Assembly (NCBI RefSeq): GCF_012524115.1 | Contig: NZ_JAAZWB010000033.1 | Coordinates: 1-60,983, forward strand | Source: Bacillus sp. RO1 | GTDB taxonomy: Bacteria; Bacillota; Bacilli; Bacillales; Bacillaceae_I | Direction of reading: 5' to 3' | Length of the DNA stretch: 60,983 bases | In this document: one piece after another, positions 34,457 through 43,593 of the stretch | Position numbering within the stretch: the stretch's first letter is position 1 | How the letters are laid out: each line of letters starts with the position of its first letter | Notes under the pieces: model-generated | What the model was told of the DNA's origin: nothing | Databases searched by the model: none | What the model saw: only the letters and a program-made list of their open reading frames with translations | Made by a program: the position numbers and the translations under genes

Positions 34457-35572
34457 TTACTTTTCAAACAAATCCTGTTTGTCCTGACCTAATCCAAAAG
34501 GCAGGATTTCTGGGCGAGAACAACTATTTTTTATTGAAATATGCTTTCCCTCCATTGAAGATTCGTGGATGGCATGCATTACCTCTAGAACCTGCAAGGC
34601 CATATGTCCATTTGCCCTGTGCTGTCTGCCAGCTCTGATGGCATGGGCCATATCAGCTGCTCCAATTCCACGACTATTATCTGAGTAACCATATTCCAGT
34701 GGAACTTCCTTAAAGTCGTTCGCCCCAATTTCTCGGACCCGAATTGCACCACCAAAATTATTCGGATCAGGAACACTTAAGGTTCCCTTTGTACCGTAGA
34801 TTTCCATGCAAGGCAGCTGAGTACCACCCATTACATCAAAACTTGTAATCAATGTACCTACCGCGCCATTTTCAAAATCAAGCAAGCCGGTGACATGTGT
34901 TGGTGTTTCCACCTCAATTTGACGTCCGTAATCTTCTGCTCTTGTCACGATCCGTTTTTCAAAAGCTGATTGGGTCGAGCCTGTCACACGTTTAATTGGT
35001 CCTAATAGGTGAATGAAAGCCGTTAAATAGTATGGCCCCATGTCAAACATCGGCCCGCCGCCTTTTTGATAGTAAAAGTCAGGAGCAGGATGCCAGCCCT
35101 CAGGACCCGCTCCAAGCATGAAACCTGTTGCGGCTACCGGTTTACCAATAATGCCTTCATCCATAAGTTTGCGGCAGGTTTGCAGCGCACCGCCAAGGAA
35201 AGTATCTGGGGCACAACCAACACGAAGTCCTTTTTGCTCAGCCAGTTCTAAAAGTTTTCTTCCTTCCTCTACTTCGATGGTCAACGGTTTTTCAACAAAT
35301 ACGTGCTTGCCTGCTTCAAGTGCTGCAAGTGTTACTTCATAGTGTGCTTTAGGGATGGTCAGATTTATAACCATTTCAATTTCCGGATCTGCCAGCATTT
35401 CTTCGACCGTGTAGACTTTCTCCACGTTATATTGTGCTGCCTTTTCTTTCGCGCGTTCCAAGTTCAAATCCGCTACTGCGACAATGTCCAAGATGGAAAA
35501 TTTGGTTGGCGCTTCTAAATAAATACCGCTGATAGTGCCTGTACCGATTACTCCCACTTTCACTTTTTTCAA
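34457..35572 (-). CDS. Gfo/Idh/MocA-family oxidoreductase
   Basis: 371 aa. [19 protein letters not shown] opens the Rossmann fold, [15 protein letters not shown] carries the EKP motif (about residue 95), and [19 protein letters not shown] is in the C-terminal domain. TTG start, the only one placed correctly after GAGGAG. Lies between the GH94 gene and lacI, separated from GH94 by a terminator, so it may be expressed by read-through or from its own promoter. Confidence 0.9.
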   Translation of the reverse strand: MKKVKVGVIGTGTISGIYLEAPTKFSILDIVAVADLNLERAKEKAAQYNVEKVYTVEEMLADPEIEMVINLTIPKAHYEVTLAALEAGKHVFVEKPLTIEVEEGRKLLELAEQKGLRVGCAPDTFLGGALQTCRKLMDEGIIGKPVAATGFMLGAGPEGWHPAPDFYYQKGGGPMFDMGPYYLTAFIHLLGPIKRVTGSTQSAFEKRIVTRAEDYGRQIEVETPTHVTGLLDFENGAVGTLITSFDVMGGTQLPCMEIYGTKGTLSVPDPNNFGGAIRVREIGANDFKEVPLEYGYSDNSRGIGAADMAHAIRAGRQHRANGHMALQVLEVMHAIHESSMEGKHISIKNSCSRPEILPFGLGQDKQDLFEK

Positions 35573-35586
35573 GATATTCTCTCCTC

Positions 35587-35623
35587 ACAAAAAAATACGA
35601 CGCACTTAAATCTACGCCGTATT
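35587..35623 (-). terminator. Terminator of the GH94 gene
   Basis: Minus strand: AAATACGGCG and CGTCGTATTT arms, followed by TTTTGTG. It lies 50 bp past the GH94 stop. Confidence 0.75.
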
Positions 35624-35673
35624 TCATTATTAGATTGGTATTTTCCTATTTTACCCTTATAGTGGTAAAAAAC

Positions 35674-38600
35674 TCAGATGAATACCTCGACTTTATTTTC
35701 CCCTTCAGACAGGAGTTGTGATAACTCTTCCTTGCTGATGATAAATCCTCCATTACGATAGCGGTTGGTAACTTCTGCACCCTTCACTAGCTTTCCATTT
35801 ACACGAACCTGTTTCTGCTCTTGATTTAAATGATAAACAAATTGAACATGGTGTTCATTTATTTTATAGGTGAAGTGCAGTCCGTCAAGTTCGGCTGGTA
35901 GTACAGGATCCACAACAAGGTCTCCAGCTTGGAAACGGATGCCAAGGCAGTTGGAGATTAGTTGATTCATGTAGATTCCAGGTCCGCTAGAATAGATTCT
36001 CCATCCGCCTTTTACTTTAACAGAGCCATCGCGCAGTTTGCCGAATTGTTCTTGTGCTTCATAGCGATTGTTGAACTGACCGTCAGAAGAGCTGAAGTAG
36101 GCATTGCTTTGACGGCGTTCTGCGTTTGGCACTACCTTTTGGATATTGATTGGGTTGATGGTATTCAAACCTCTCCACACTTCATCTGTCTTGCCAAGCT
36201 TAGCCATTGCTTCCACGTAACGGATATGTGCGTGCACATATTGAAGTCCGATTTCACGGCCGAAGTTTGCGGCTTGTTCTGCACGCTTAAAGTGTGTGCT
36301 GACGCCACCTGCATAGTTTGCAGGGCGATTCATAAGGCGTACGCCGTCTGGGCAGTACAGCTCTTTCTTAATAAGATCAAAATGTGCTTTCGCTTGTTCT
36401 GGTGTTAATAGTTCACTGATCATGCTACGAGTCATTGGCAGCAAACGATAATGAATGCCTGTTTTCGTATCTTCTGGGTGTACCATCAATTCCGGCTTGT
36501 CCTGATCTTCCATGTAGACAAAACCAGGAATCACATCAGATGCAAGCATGTATTTGTTAAAGTCTATTTCAATTCCTTTTGCCAAAGCCTTCAGTTCTGC
36601 CGCTTCATCTGTTAAGACTTCCTCAAGTGCTTTGGAAAGTGTGTTCAATACTTGATAGGTTAAGGATACGGTCCAGCTTGATACCATGTATTGCTTTAAC
36701 TGTGCATTTGCAGGTTGCAGCGTGTCATCCCAGTCTCCGTCCCCGTAGGAGGATAGGAAAGTATCATGTAAGAAGTGATCCTTAATGTATTGAATTTCTT
36801 TTTTCGCATGTTCGAACACAGTCGCTTTTTCTTCTGTGAAATGGAATGCACCACGAACCGTGTAAGGAACCTTTTCTTCTAAAATAGAGTAGTCCTTTGT
36901 GATGTTCAGGTAATCACTTAATACTTTTAATGGCCAAACAATGATATCTCCATGGCTCTCTTCACTTTGAATTCGGTTGTATTGATCGAACATGAACCAT
37001 TGCGGCCAATTTCCAGTATCCTCATATTGATGAGTGTACACTTTTTTGATGATTTCCTTCACACTTTCGTAGTTTTGCGTTGCCATGAAGTATTCCGTCG
37101 GCCCTTGGCAAACATCACGCGTTCCCCATGCCGCTCCACCATACTGTTCCAAACCATGTGGGACAGAGTAGTGTACAAGCATGTTGTGTGTGTACCACCA
37201 TGCAGTGGCATTCATTTTCTCTAGCTCTTCCTTGCTTTCGCCACCTAATGACAACTTGAATCCGTTCATCACTTTTTCAAAAAATGCACGGTAACGCTCC
37301 ACATCTGTGGAAAAATCACCAGTCACTAATTCTCTCTCTTCACCATGTAACAACCCTTGAACGGTCATCGTCCAGCTTGCTGTTGCTTCTGTTTCCAATA
37401 CGACTAGGGAAGCAGATTCAGGCGCCACTCCTTCTGCAAGCTTTGTTTCGTCGCTAACGGTAAAGTCTGCGCCTTCCAGCATCAACTTATAAGCCAGGTC
37501 AGGGTAAACATGCTTGCTATCAGACCCTTCCACCGCTGTGAACGTAAGCACCTTGCCGTCTTGTTTCATATTATAAGAAACTACCAACTCATTGTTGTTC
37601 ATGGAGATTTGGTTCGTAACAAGATAGCGATAGTTTTTACCGTTTTCAGACGTTACCTCCAACTGAATATCAGGAGAATCTACTGCTGTATAGTTTGTTA
37701 CCACAATCACATCGTCCGCCGTTTTGTAATACCAGCGAGCATAGTTAAAGCCAATCTCGAATAAAGTAGGCATCGTTAATAGCTTGTACTGTCCTTCCAC
37801 TTCCACATAGATACGTTGTCCGGAAGTTTTCATAACATTTAATGCATTACGAGCATTTGTCATCATTTTATGAAAGGACGTGTTGCCAACGACAAGCTGT
37901 GAGTTGAAGATTCCATACATATAAGAAGTGGAAGTGATGATGTTTTCCGTCATTTTGTCATTATTTCCTGACATGATGATATGACCGTGCGGACGTTCCA
38001 CGACAAGCTCTTTTTCTTTTAACACGATATGTTCATACGTATCGGTGAAAAAGGATAGCAACGTCTCTCCGTCCCATTCTTCTTGCTGGCGAACAGGGAA
38101 ATACTTATCTAGTTCCTCTTTTGTAAAAGAAGCCCCGGAAAGCACACCGGATAGGTGAGCGTTAGCCGTAACTTTCTCTAGCTCTTCAGAAGAGTCAGAA
38201 GCTAGCCCTTTTACTTCCTCCCAAGCTTGTGCTACCTCATCTGTAAATTCAAGCTCTGTTACAGCTTCATGATGATTTTCTTTGAAAAGGCCATAAAATA
38301 CAAAACTTTCTTTCCCATCAAGCACAACCTTTTCAGACTGCAATCCTGTAAATGCAAATTCATATTGATAGATTTCATTGGCAAGTGTTTCTTTTGTTAG
38401 AATTTCCGGCTCGTTTGTTTCTTTGTAAGAAAGACCAAAGAATTGGAAGCCATCTGTTGAGTAACCCACTGCTTTTGTTAGAGACCCTTGCTGTAGGTAA
38501 GGAAAACCTCCTGGCTGTGGTTGATTCTGACGGGAGCAGACTACATAGCCATTTTGCTCGTTTTCAAATACTGTGTGGTCAATGTATTGGGAGAGGTAGG

Positions 38601-39018
38601 ATTCATTTGTACGAACAAGTCCTTTGCTTCCGATTCCAACGTCTTGACCGTAAACGATATCGACTGTTTGTCCTGCACCATTTATGTTTACATCCCAGAA
38701 CCAGATACCTTTATAAGATAGGCGGAAGTTTACAGAATAGTCGATGTTGGCAACTGTTCCTTCCCATTTGATTTCGTTTGGAGAATGACTTGTGTGGCTG
38801 GTTGATTTTACGCCTAGTAATGGATAGGCTTGGATGCCGTTTTCGCTGTGAACGCGAAGGTATAGATTGTTCAGTGCACCGTCGATTGGGTTGGACATCC
38901 ATTGGTTGATCATGATTTCTTTGTGTGTTGCTTCGAAGAGGTCCCCGCTGTTTAGGAAAGTAAAGCGAACATTTCCGGCTTCTATATTAATCTTTTGATT
39001 CGCTGTTGTTGTTTGCAT
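35674..39018 (-). CDS. GH94 phosphorylase, probable 1,2-beta-oligoglucan phosphorylase
   Basis: 1114 aa, cytoplasmic, no signal peptide. C-terminal (alpha/alpha)6 barrel blocks: GTRDVCQGPTEYFMA, NWPQWFMFDQYNRI, SHGDIIVWPLKVLSDYL and SSYGDGDWDDTL (about residues 757-767), which holds the general-acid Asp of GH94. N-terminal beta-sandwich region starts NVRFTFLNSGDLFEATHKEI. The length and linkage to GH3 and LacI match the L. innocua 1,2-beta-oligoglucan phosphorylase (Lin1839, about 1113 aa), not cellobiose phosphorylase (about 800 aa). It would release glucose 1-phosphate from sophoro-oligosaccharides. AGGAGGACATTAATC precedes ATG. Specificity is inferred, not shown. Confidence 0.85.
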   Translation of the reverse strand: MQTTTANQKINIEAGNVRFTFLNSGDLFEATHKEIMINQWMSNPIDGALNNLYLRVHSENGIQAYPLLGVKSTSHTSHSPNEIKWEGTVANIDYSVNFRLSYKGIWFWDVNINGAGQTVDIVYGQDVGIGSKGLVRTNESYLSQYIDHTVFENEQNGYVVCSRQNQPQPGGFPYLQQGSLTKAVGYSTDGFQFFGLSYKETNEPEILTKETLANEIYQYEFAFTGLQSEKVVLDGKESFVFYGLFKENHHEAVTELEFTDEVAQAWEEVKGLASDSSEELEKVTANAHLSGVLSGASFTKEELDKYFPVRQQEEWDGETLLSFFTDTYEHIVLKEKELVVERPHGHIIMSGNNDKMTENIITSTSYMYGIFNSQLVVGNTSFHKMMTNARNALNVMKTSGQRIYVEVEGQYKLLTMPTLFEIGFNYARWYYKTADDVIVVTNYTAVDSPDIQLEVTSENGKNYRYLVTNQISMNNNELVVSYNMKQDGKVLTFTAVEGSDSKHVYPDLAYKLMLEGADFTVSDETKLAEGVAPESASLVVLETEATASWTMTVQGLLHGEERELVTGDFSTDVERYRAFFEKVMNGFKLSLGGESKEELEKMNATAWWYTHNMLVHYSVPHGLEQYGGAAWGTRDVCQGPTEYFMATQNYESVKEIIKKVYTHQYEDTGNWPQWFMFDQYNRIQSEESHGDIIVWPLKVLSDYLNITKDYSILEEKVPYTVRGAFHFTEEKATVFEHAKKEIQYIKDHFLHDTFLSSYGDGDWDDTLQPANAQLKQYMVSSWTVSLTYQVLNTLSKALEEVLTDEAAELKALAKGIEIDFNKYMLASDVIPGFVYMEDQDKPELMVHPEDTKTGIHYRLLPMTRSMISELLTPEQAKAHFDLIKKELYCPDGVRLMNRPANYAGGVSTHFKRAEQAANFGREIGLQYVHAHIRYVEAMAKLGKTDEVWRGLNTINPINIQKVVPNAERRQSNAYFSSSDGQFNNRYEAQEQFGKLRDGSVKVKGGWRIYSSGPGIYMNQLISNCLGIRFQAGDLVVDPVLPAELDGLHFTYKINEHHVQFVYHLNQEQKQVRVNGKLVKGAEVTNRYRNGGFIISKEELSQLLSEGENKVEVFI

Positions 39019-39055
39019 GATTAATGTCCTCCTTTAATGGTTGTTGCTTATACGG

Positions 39056-39416
39056 ACGCAGATGATTTTGGAAAAAGGCTTCGCTTTCCTAGGGGCGCTG
39101 CTGGAGCCTCCTCGGCCACGCAGAGGCCACTTGAAAAAGCCTCTGATTTAAGGTGTTATTTAGACCCCGCTGTTGATTTCCGCAAATGGCTTCGCTTTCC
39201 GCGGGGCGACCTTGAGCCTCCTCGGGCTACGCCCTGCGGGGTCTCAACAATGTCGCTCCTCCCCCGCAGGAGTCTTCGCCTTTTTCTCCAATCCACAGCT
39301 TGAAATCACCAAGTAATATTTGATTTCAGTTTTTCAGTGGCCTCGCTACTCCTGTGGGGTCTCCACCTAGCGCTATCACCCTTGGGAGTCTTCGCCTTTT
39401 TCTCCAATCATCTGCT
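39056..39416 (+). mobile_element. Nested REP element B (between GH3 and GH94)
   Basis: The outer REP is split at its apex: left half to 39124 (GCTTTCCTAGGGGC, GAGCCTCCTCG), right half from 39343 (TGGGGTCTCCACC to CAATCATCTGCT). The inserted 218-bp unit 39125-39342 is bounded by GGCCACTTGAAAAA and TTTTTCAGTGGCC and holds a complete REP (39166-39300). Its inner REP is almost identical to the inner one of element C (48963-49098). It occupies the whole 420-bp GH3-GH94 gap. Confidence 0.8.
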
Positions 39417-39438
39417 AATACTGCACGTTCGTTAAAGA

Positions 39439-41598
39439 TTACTTATTTAAGACGAACTCTTTTATTGTCAATTCGTTGCTGTTCGGTCCGATCATAGCGT
39501 GGAATTTTCCTTTGTCGCTTTGGAAGGTCAAATCCGAATGGTAGTATCGGAGTTGATCTTCTGTGATGGTAAAGGTTACTTGTTTTGTTTCACCAGGCTC
39601 TAGCCATACTTTTTCATAGCCTTTTAGTTCTTTAAGCGGGCGGACGATTTCTCCTGAGAGGTCACGGATATAGAACTGAACCGTTTCTTCACCCGTACGT
39701 TCTCCGGAATTCGTTACGTTCACAGAAACATCGATGCTAGAATTTTCAGTTAAGCTATCTGAAGATAGACTCACATCACTGTAGGTAAATGTTGTATAGC
39801 TTAATCCGTATCCAAATGGCAGTAAAGGTTCATTTGGAATATCAAGATAATGTGTGACATAGCGCTCTCGTTTGTTTTCACCTTGCGGGCGTCCCGTGTT
39901 GAAGCAGTTGTAATAGACGGGAACCTGACCCACTGAGTAAGGGAATGACATCGTTAATCGTCCGGAAGGATTTGCCTCTCCAAACAACAAGTCTGCGATG
40001 GCTGATCCAGCTTCCGTTCCCGGATACCATGCTTCCAGAACTGCATCCGAATACTCAATCACCCCATGTAAATCTAGTGGTCGACCGTTGAAAAGAACCG
40101 TCACAACAGGTTTTCCAAGCTCCCATATTTTCGCTACAAGCTTTAATTGTGCTTCTGGCAGGCGGATATCTGCTCGGCAGCCACCTTCTCCGCTCATTTC
40201 AGATGCTTCTCCTAGTGCAAGGACAATGACATCTGCTTGCTTTGCTGTCTCTACAGCATGTGTAAGTTGCTGTTCTGTAATTATTTCAATGTCAGATCCT
40301 TGTGCCACCAAAAGATTAGCTTCAGATGTTTTTGCAAGCAGTCCGTCATAAACCTGTATTGCCGCTTCCTTTGAACCTTGCCAAGACCATGGTCCAAGCA
40401 CATCTCCATTTTTCGCAAATGGCCCAATCAGTGCGATTTTCTGCTCTTTATTCAACGGTAGAACCTGATCATTTTTTAAAAGAACACTAGATTTAATGGC
40501 AAGCTCCTTTGCCACTTGGCGGTGCGCTTCTGACATGATGACTTCTTTTTCAAGTTCTTCGCTCGTACCGCGGTATGGGTTTTCAAAAAGTCCAAGTTTG
40601 TTTTTGAGATTTAAGATACGTAAGACCGATTCATCAATCAGTGCTTCCGAAAGCTCGCCGCTTTCTACAAGATCTTGAAGATTTTTCGCATAGCAGGCAG
40701 TCATCATTTCAATGTCCACACCGGCTTCCAATCCTTTTAACGCCGCTTCCCGCTCGTCTTCTGCAACACCATGTGGAATTAGTTCTTTTACAGCACCCCA
40801 GTCGGAGATCATGACACCGTCAAAGCCCCATTCATCACGCAACAAATCTCTCATCAGCTTTTTATTTCCTGAAGCAGGAATGCCGTCGACCGTATTAAAA
40901 GCGGTCATAACCATCTCACAGCCTTCATCAAGTGCTGCTTTGTACGCTGGCAAGTAAGACTCGCGAAGCTGTCTTTCTGACATGTTGACTGTATTATAAT
41001 CGCGGCCTCCTTCTGGTGCGCCATATGCTGCGAAGTGCTTCACGCACGCTGCAACACGGTGAGTGTCATTGGTCAAGTCTTCTCCTTGGAAGCCTCGGAC
41101 AAAGGCCTTGGCAAAGACACTGTTCAAATAAGGATCTTCCCCTGTTGATTCCATCACTCGTCCCCATCTTGGATCTCTAACTAAGTCGACCATCGGAGCA
41201 AATGTGACATGAACACCTGAAACAGAGGCTTCCTTTGCTGCAATTTCTGCACTCTTTTCCGCAAGTTTTGTATCCCATGAACAACCAATTGCAAGAGGTA
41301 CAGGAAAGATGGTTTTAAATCCGTGGACAATATCTGCCATCATCAGTAGAGGAATTCCCAACCTGTTTTCTGCAAGGTGCTCGCGCTGAATATTGGCAAC
41401 TTCCCATGCCCCGGATGCACCAAGGACAGATCCGCTGTTTTGCACCACATCATTTGAAATCCCCATGTCTTCCAGAGGACCGGTAATTTCTCCATCTCCT
41501 GCTGCACCTTTATAGAAGAATGTCGCCAATTGCATGAGCTGGGCTATTTTTTCCTCTAATGTCATTTGTTTTAAAAGATTTTCCATGTTTTTTGCCAT
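39439..41598 (-). CDS. GH3 beta-glucosidase
   Basis: 719 aa, no signal peptide, cytoplasmic GH3 enzyme. Blocks in order: RLGIPLLMMADIVHG, VTFAPMVDLVRDPRWGR, CVKHFAAYGAPEGGRDYN, GVMISDWGAVKEL (nucleophile Asp, about residue 270), the second domain with SSVLLKNDQVLPL, and a C-terminal fibronectin-III-like domain. Resembles the L. innocua Lin1840 beta-glucosidase that works on sophorose beside the oligoglucan phosphorylase. Two LacI-type sites lie 35-115 bp upstream, so it has its own regulated promoter region. GGGGAGG precedes ATG. Confidence 0.92.
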   Translation of the reverse strand: MAKNMENLLKQMTLEEKIAQLMQLATFFYKGAAGDGEITGPLEDMGISNDVVQNSGSVLGASGAWEVANIQREHLAENRLGIPLLMMADIVHGFKTIFPVPLAIGCSWDTKLAEKSAEIAAKEASVSGVHVTFAPMVDLVRDPRWGRVMESTGEDPYLNSVFAKAFVRGFQGEDLTNDTHRVAACVKHFAAYGAPEGGRDYNTVNMSERQLRESYLPAYKAALDEGCEMVMTAFNTVDGIPASGNKKLMRDLLRDEWGFDGVMISDWGAVKELIPHGVAEDEREAALKGLEAGVDIEMMTACYAKNLQDLVESGELSEALIDESVLRILNLKNKLGLFENPYRGTSEELEKEVIMSEAHRQVAKELAIKSSVLLKNDQVLPLNKEQKIALIGPFAKNGDVLGPWSWQGSKEAAIQVYDGLLAKTSEANLLVAQGSDIEIITEQQLTHAVETAKQADVIVLALGEASEMSGEGGCRADIRLPEAQLKLVAKIWELGKPVVTVLFNGRPLDLHGVIEYSDAVLEAWYPGTEAGSAIADLLFGEANPSGRLTMSFPYSVGQVPVYYNCFNTGRPQGENKRERYVTHYLDIPNEPLLPFGYGLSYTTFTYSDVSLSSDSLTENSSIDVSVNVTNSGERTGEETVQFYIRDLSGEIVRPLKELKGYEKVWLEPGETKQVTFTITEDQLRYYHSDLTFQSDKGKFHAMIGPNSNELTIKEFVLNK

Positions 41599-41632
41599 CC
41601 TTAATTACCTCCCCAATCACACTGCATGCATA

Positions 41633-41711
41633 CGAAACGTTTTTACAAAAAACAATGAATAAATATAAGAGTTTTTGCAATAAAATAAACCGTGTTTTTC
41701 GAAACGTTTCT
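41633..41711. promoter_or_regulatory. Two LacI-type operators upstream of GH3
   Basis: CGAAACGTTTCT at 41700-41711 contains the exact GAAACGTTTC core, and CGAAACGTTTTT at 41633-41644 matches nine of ten core positions. They are 67 bp apart, a spacing that could support looping. They lie in the gap between the MalG-type permease and GH3 genes. Confidence 0.75.
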
Positions 41712-41720
41712 ATTCATTTC

Positions 41721-41750
41721 GATAAAGAGCCCATAACGGCACTCTTTATC
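41721..41750 (-). terminator. Stem-loop after the permease operon
   Basis: GATAAAGAG and CTCTTTATC form a 9-bp stem three bases past the permease stop. There is no T-run after it, so it may be an RNA-stabilising or partial terminator hairpin before the GH3 promoter. Confidence 0.5.
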
Positions 41751-41753
41751 CCT

Positions 41754-42713
41754 TTATTCACCCGCAATACCAGAACGATCGACACCTTCGACAAACCAGC
41801 GTTGCGTAATGGCATATACAACAAGCATCGGCAAAATGGTCATAACCGTACCTGCCATATTGATGCCTTCATTGATTTCAGATGCTTCCCCACCACTCTG
41901 CGGGTACATCTGTTGATAAGTAGCTACGAATTTTTGGAGCTCAAGTGGTAAGGTTGTTAACGAGTTACCAAAATAAATCGCTGCCAAATATGTTTCGTTC
42001 CAATACCAAACGAAGGAGAACAAGAACGAAATGATGATCGCAGGTGCAGCCATCGGAAGCGCTAGCGTCAAGAAAATACGTAAATATCCTGCGCCATCAA
42101 GCTGAGCCGCTTCCTCCAGCGCTTTTGGCATCATTTTAAAGAATTGATAAAAAATCAAGATGAAGATTGCACTGTTGATTCCTTGTCCAAGTAAGGCCGG
42201 GAACAAGAAAGCCTGAATGCTTCCAAGGATTCCAATCTCGTTAAAAAATACATAACGAGGGATGACCGTTACTTGAGGAGGAATGATGAACGTCGCCAAT
42301 ACCAGTACAAACATGGTTCGTTTGAATGGAAAGACAAAGCGTGCAAACCCATATCCAACCACCGCACATACGGCTGTTTGTACAATAGCCGGTATGGCCG
42401 TCACATATAAAGATTCCACTAAAGTTGGAAAGAATTTCAATACTGCATAGGCAGATTGATAGTTATCCAGATAAAGTTGTGTTGGGATCCAGTTTACTAG
42501 TGGATTTAAGATATCATCCAGACTTTTTAAACTATATGAAATCATATAAAGCAACGGGAATAAGTATACAAAGCCAATTCCGATCAACAAGCCGTAAATG
42601 AATAGCTTATAGAGAAGGCCGTCGTTCCCTTTCATTCCGAAAGCGAGCTTTTTCAACCTGGTTACGATGCCTGTCCCTTTTGGTTTGCGGTTAATCAGCG
42701 ATTCGCTTGCCAT
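41754..42713 (-). CDS. Carbohydrate ABC transporter permease (MalG type)
   Basis: 319 aa with six hydrophobic segments and a long basic cytoplasmic N terminus (about 35 residues). The EAA loop is EEAAQLDGAGYLRIFLTLALPMAAPA, typical of CUT1 inner-membrane subunits. An insertion near residue 275 (YQQMYPQSGGEASEINEG) lies before the last helix. Partner of the permease encoded directly upstream, 14-bp gap. The ATPase is not encoded in this window; a shared MsmX-type ATPase is the usual solution in Bacillus. Confidence 0.92.
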   Translation of the reverse strand: MASESLINRKPKGTGIVTRLKKLAFGMKGNDGLLYKLFIYGLLIGIGFVYLFPLLYMISYSLKSLDDILNPLVNWIPTQLYLDNYQSAYAVLKFFPTLVESLYVTAIPAIVQTAVCAVVGYGFARFVFPFKRTMFVLVLATFIIPPQVTVIPRYVFFNEIGILGSIQAFLFPALLGQGINSAIFILIFYQFFKMMPKALEEAAQLDGAGYLRIFLTLALPMAAPAIIISFLFSFVWYWNETYLAAIYFGNSLTTLPLELQKFVATYQQMYPQSGGEASEINEGINMAGTVMTILPMLVVYAITQRWFVEGVDRSGIAGE

Positions 42714-42727
42714 GATAACGGCCTCCT

Positions 42728-43591
42728 TTAAGCATAATTTTTTCTTCCTCTAACGGTCAGCAACGCTACTGAAATACCCAGCGCTACCGCAATCAATAGG
42801 AAGTAGATCCATGATAGGGCTGAGGCATAGCCAAAGCCTGTATTGATTTGAAACATATTTGTTTGGATATGCTCGATGACTGGATTTAACGAGAATATTG
42901 AGAATGTCACTATCGTATACACCGTGTTCACGACGATCATTGGAAAAATGCTTGGGAGTGTCACTTTCCAGAAGCATTCCCAGTTGGACGCCCCATCGAT
43001 TTTGGCAGCTTCATAGACTTGTGTGTCTATTTTTTGCAATGCTGCCAGGAATATTAAGAACTGCACTCCGGAAAACCATAGAATAATGATCAGGTTATCC
43101 ATTAAATACAGGAGCACATTGCTGAATAATGAATCAGCAGAGAGCATCGTTTCAAACACCGCATAGTCCTTGATGGACGGGATCGATGTCACACCCTGTG
43201 AGATCAATTCATTGATAACCGGTCCGCTTGCAATGATAACCGGCAAGAAGAAAATCATCCGGAAAAAATTACGGAAGCGGATCGGCTGATTTAACAGAAT
43301 CGCAATGATTAAAGAAAACACAATGATGATCGGCACCGATAACACAAGTTCTTGCACAAACGTCAACAGCTTTTGTGTAAACAATGCATCCACTGTAAAG
43401 GCATCTTTGAAATTATCGAATTTGACAAAGGTTGTTTGGATTCCCTCTGTGGTGATCCGTACTTTTTGAAAACTTAAGTACAGTGAATAAAAGAGGGGAT
43501 AAGCTGTGAATAAGAGAAACCCAAGAATCCATGGTGAGATGAACAATAATCCTGTCAGCGAATTCTTCGAGCGCATGGACAGCTGTTTCAT
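42728..43591 (-). CDS. Carbohydrate ABC transporter permease (MalF type)
   Basis: 287 aa, six hydrophobic segments, starting LLFISPWILGFLLFTAYPLFYSL. The EAA loop is YEAAKIDGASNWECFWKVTLP. Forms the heterodimer with the MalG-type subunit encoded by the next gene. GAAGGGGGG precedes ATG, and the gap to the DUF5696-like gene upstream is 2 bp, so translation is coupled. Confidence 0.92.
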   Translation of the reverse strand: MKQLSMRSKNSLTGLLFISPWILGFLLFTAYPLFYSLYLSFQKVRITTEGIQTTFVKFDNFKDAFTVDALFTQKLLTFVQELVLSVPIIIVFSLIIAILLNQPIRFRNFFRMIFFLPVIIASGPVINELISQGVTSIPSIKDYAVFETMLSADSLFSNVLLYLMDNLIIILWFSGVQFLIFLAALQKIDTQVYEAAKIDGASNWECFWKVTLPSIFPMIVVNTVYTIVTFSIFSLNPVIEHIQTNMFQINTGFGYASALSWIYFLLIAVALGISVALLTVRGRKNYA

Positions 43592-43593
43592 GC

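Noticed and set aside
35674-39018. Cellobiose phosphorylase assignment for the GH94 protein
   Set aside because: Cellobiose phosphorylases are about 800 aa; the 1114-aa length and the GH3/LacI/SBP context fit the 1,2-beta-oligoglucan type better.
41700-41711. cre (CcpA) identity for the GAAACGTTTC sites
   Set aside because: The bases before the core are C or T where the cre pattern needs TG; a separate, perfect cre is present at the SBP promoter.
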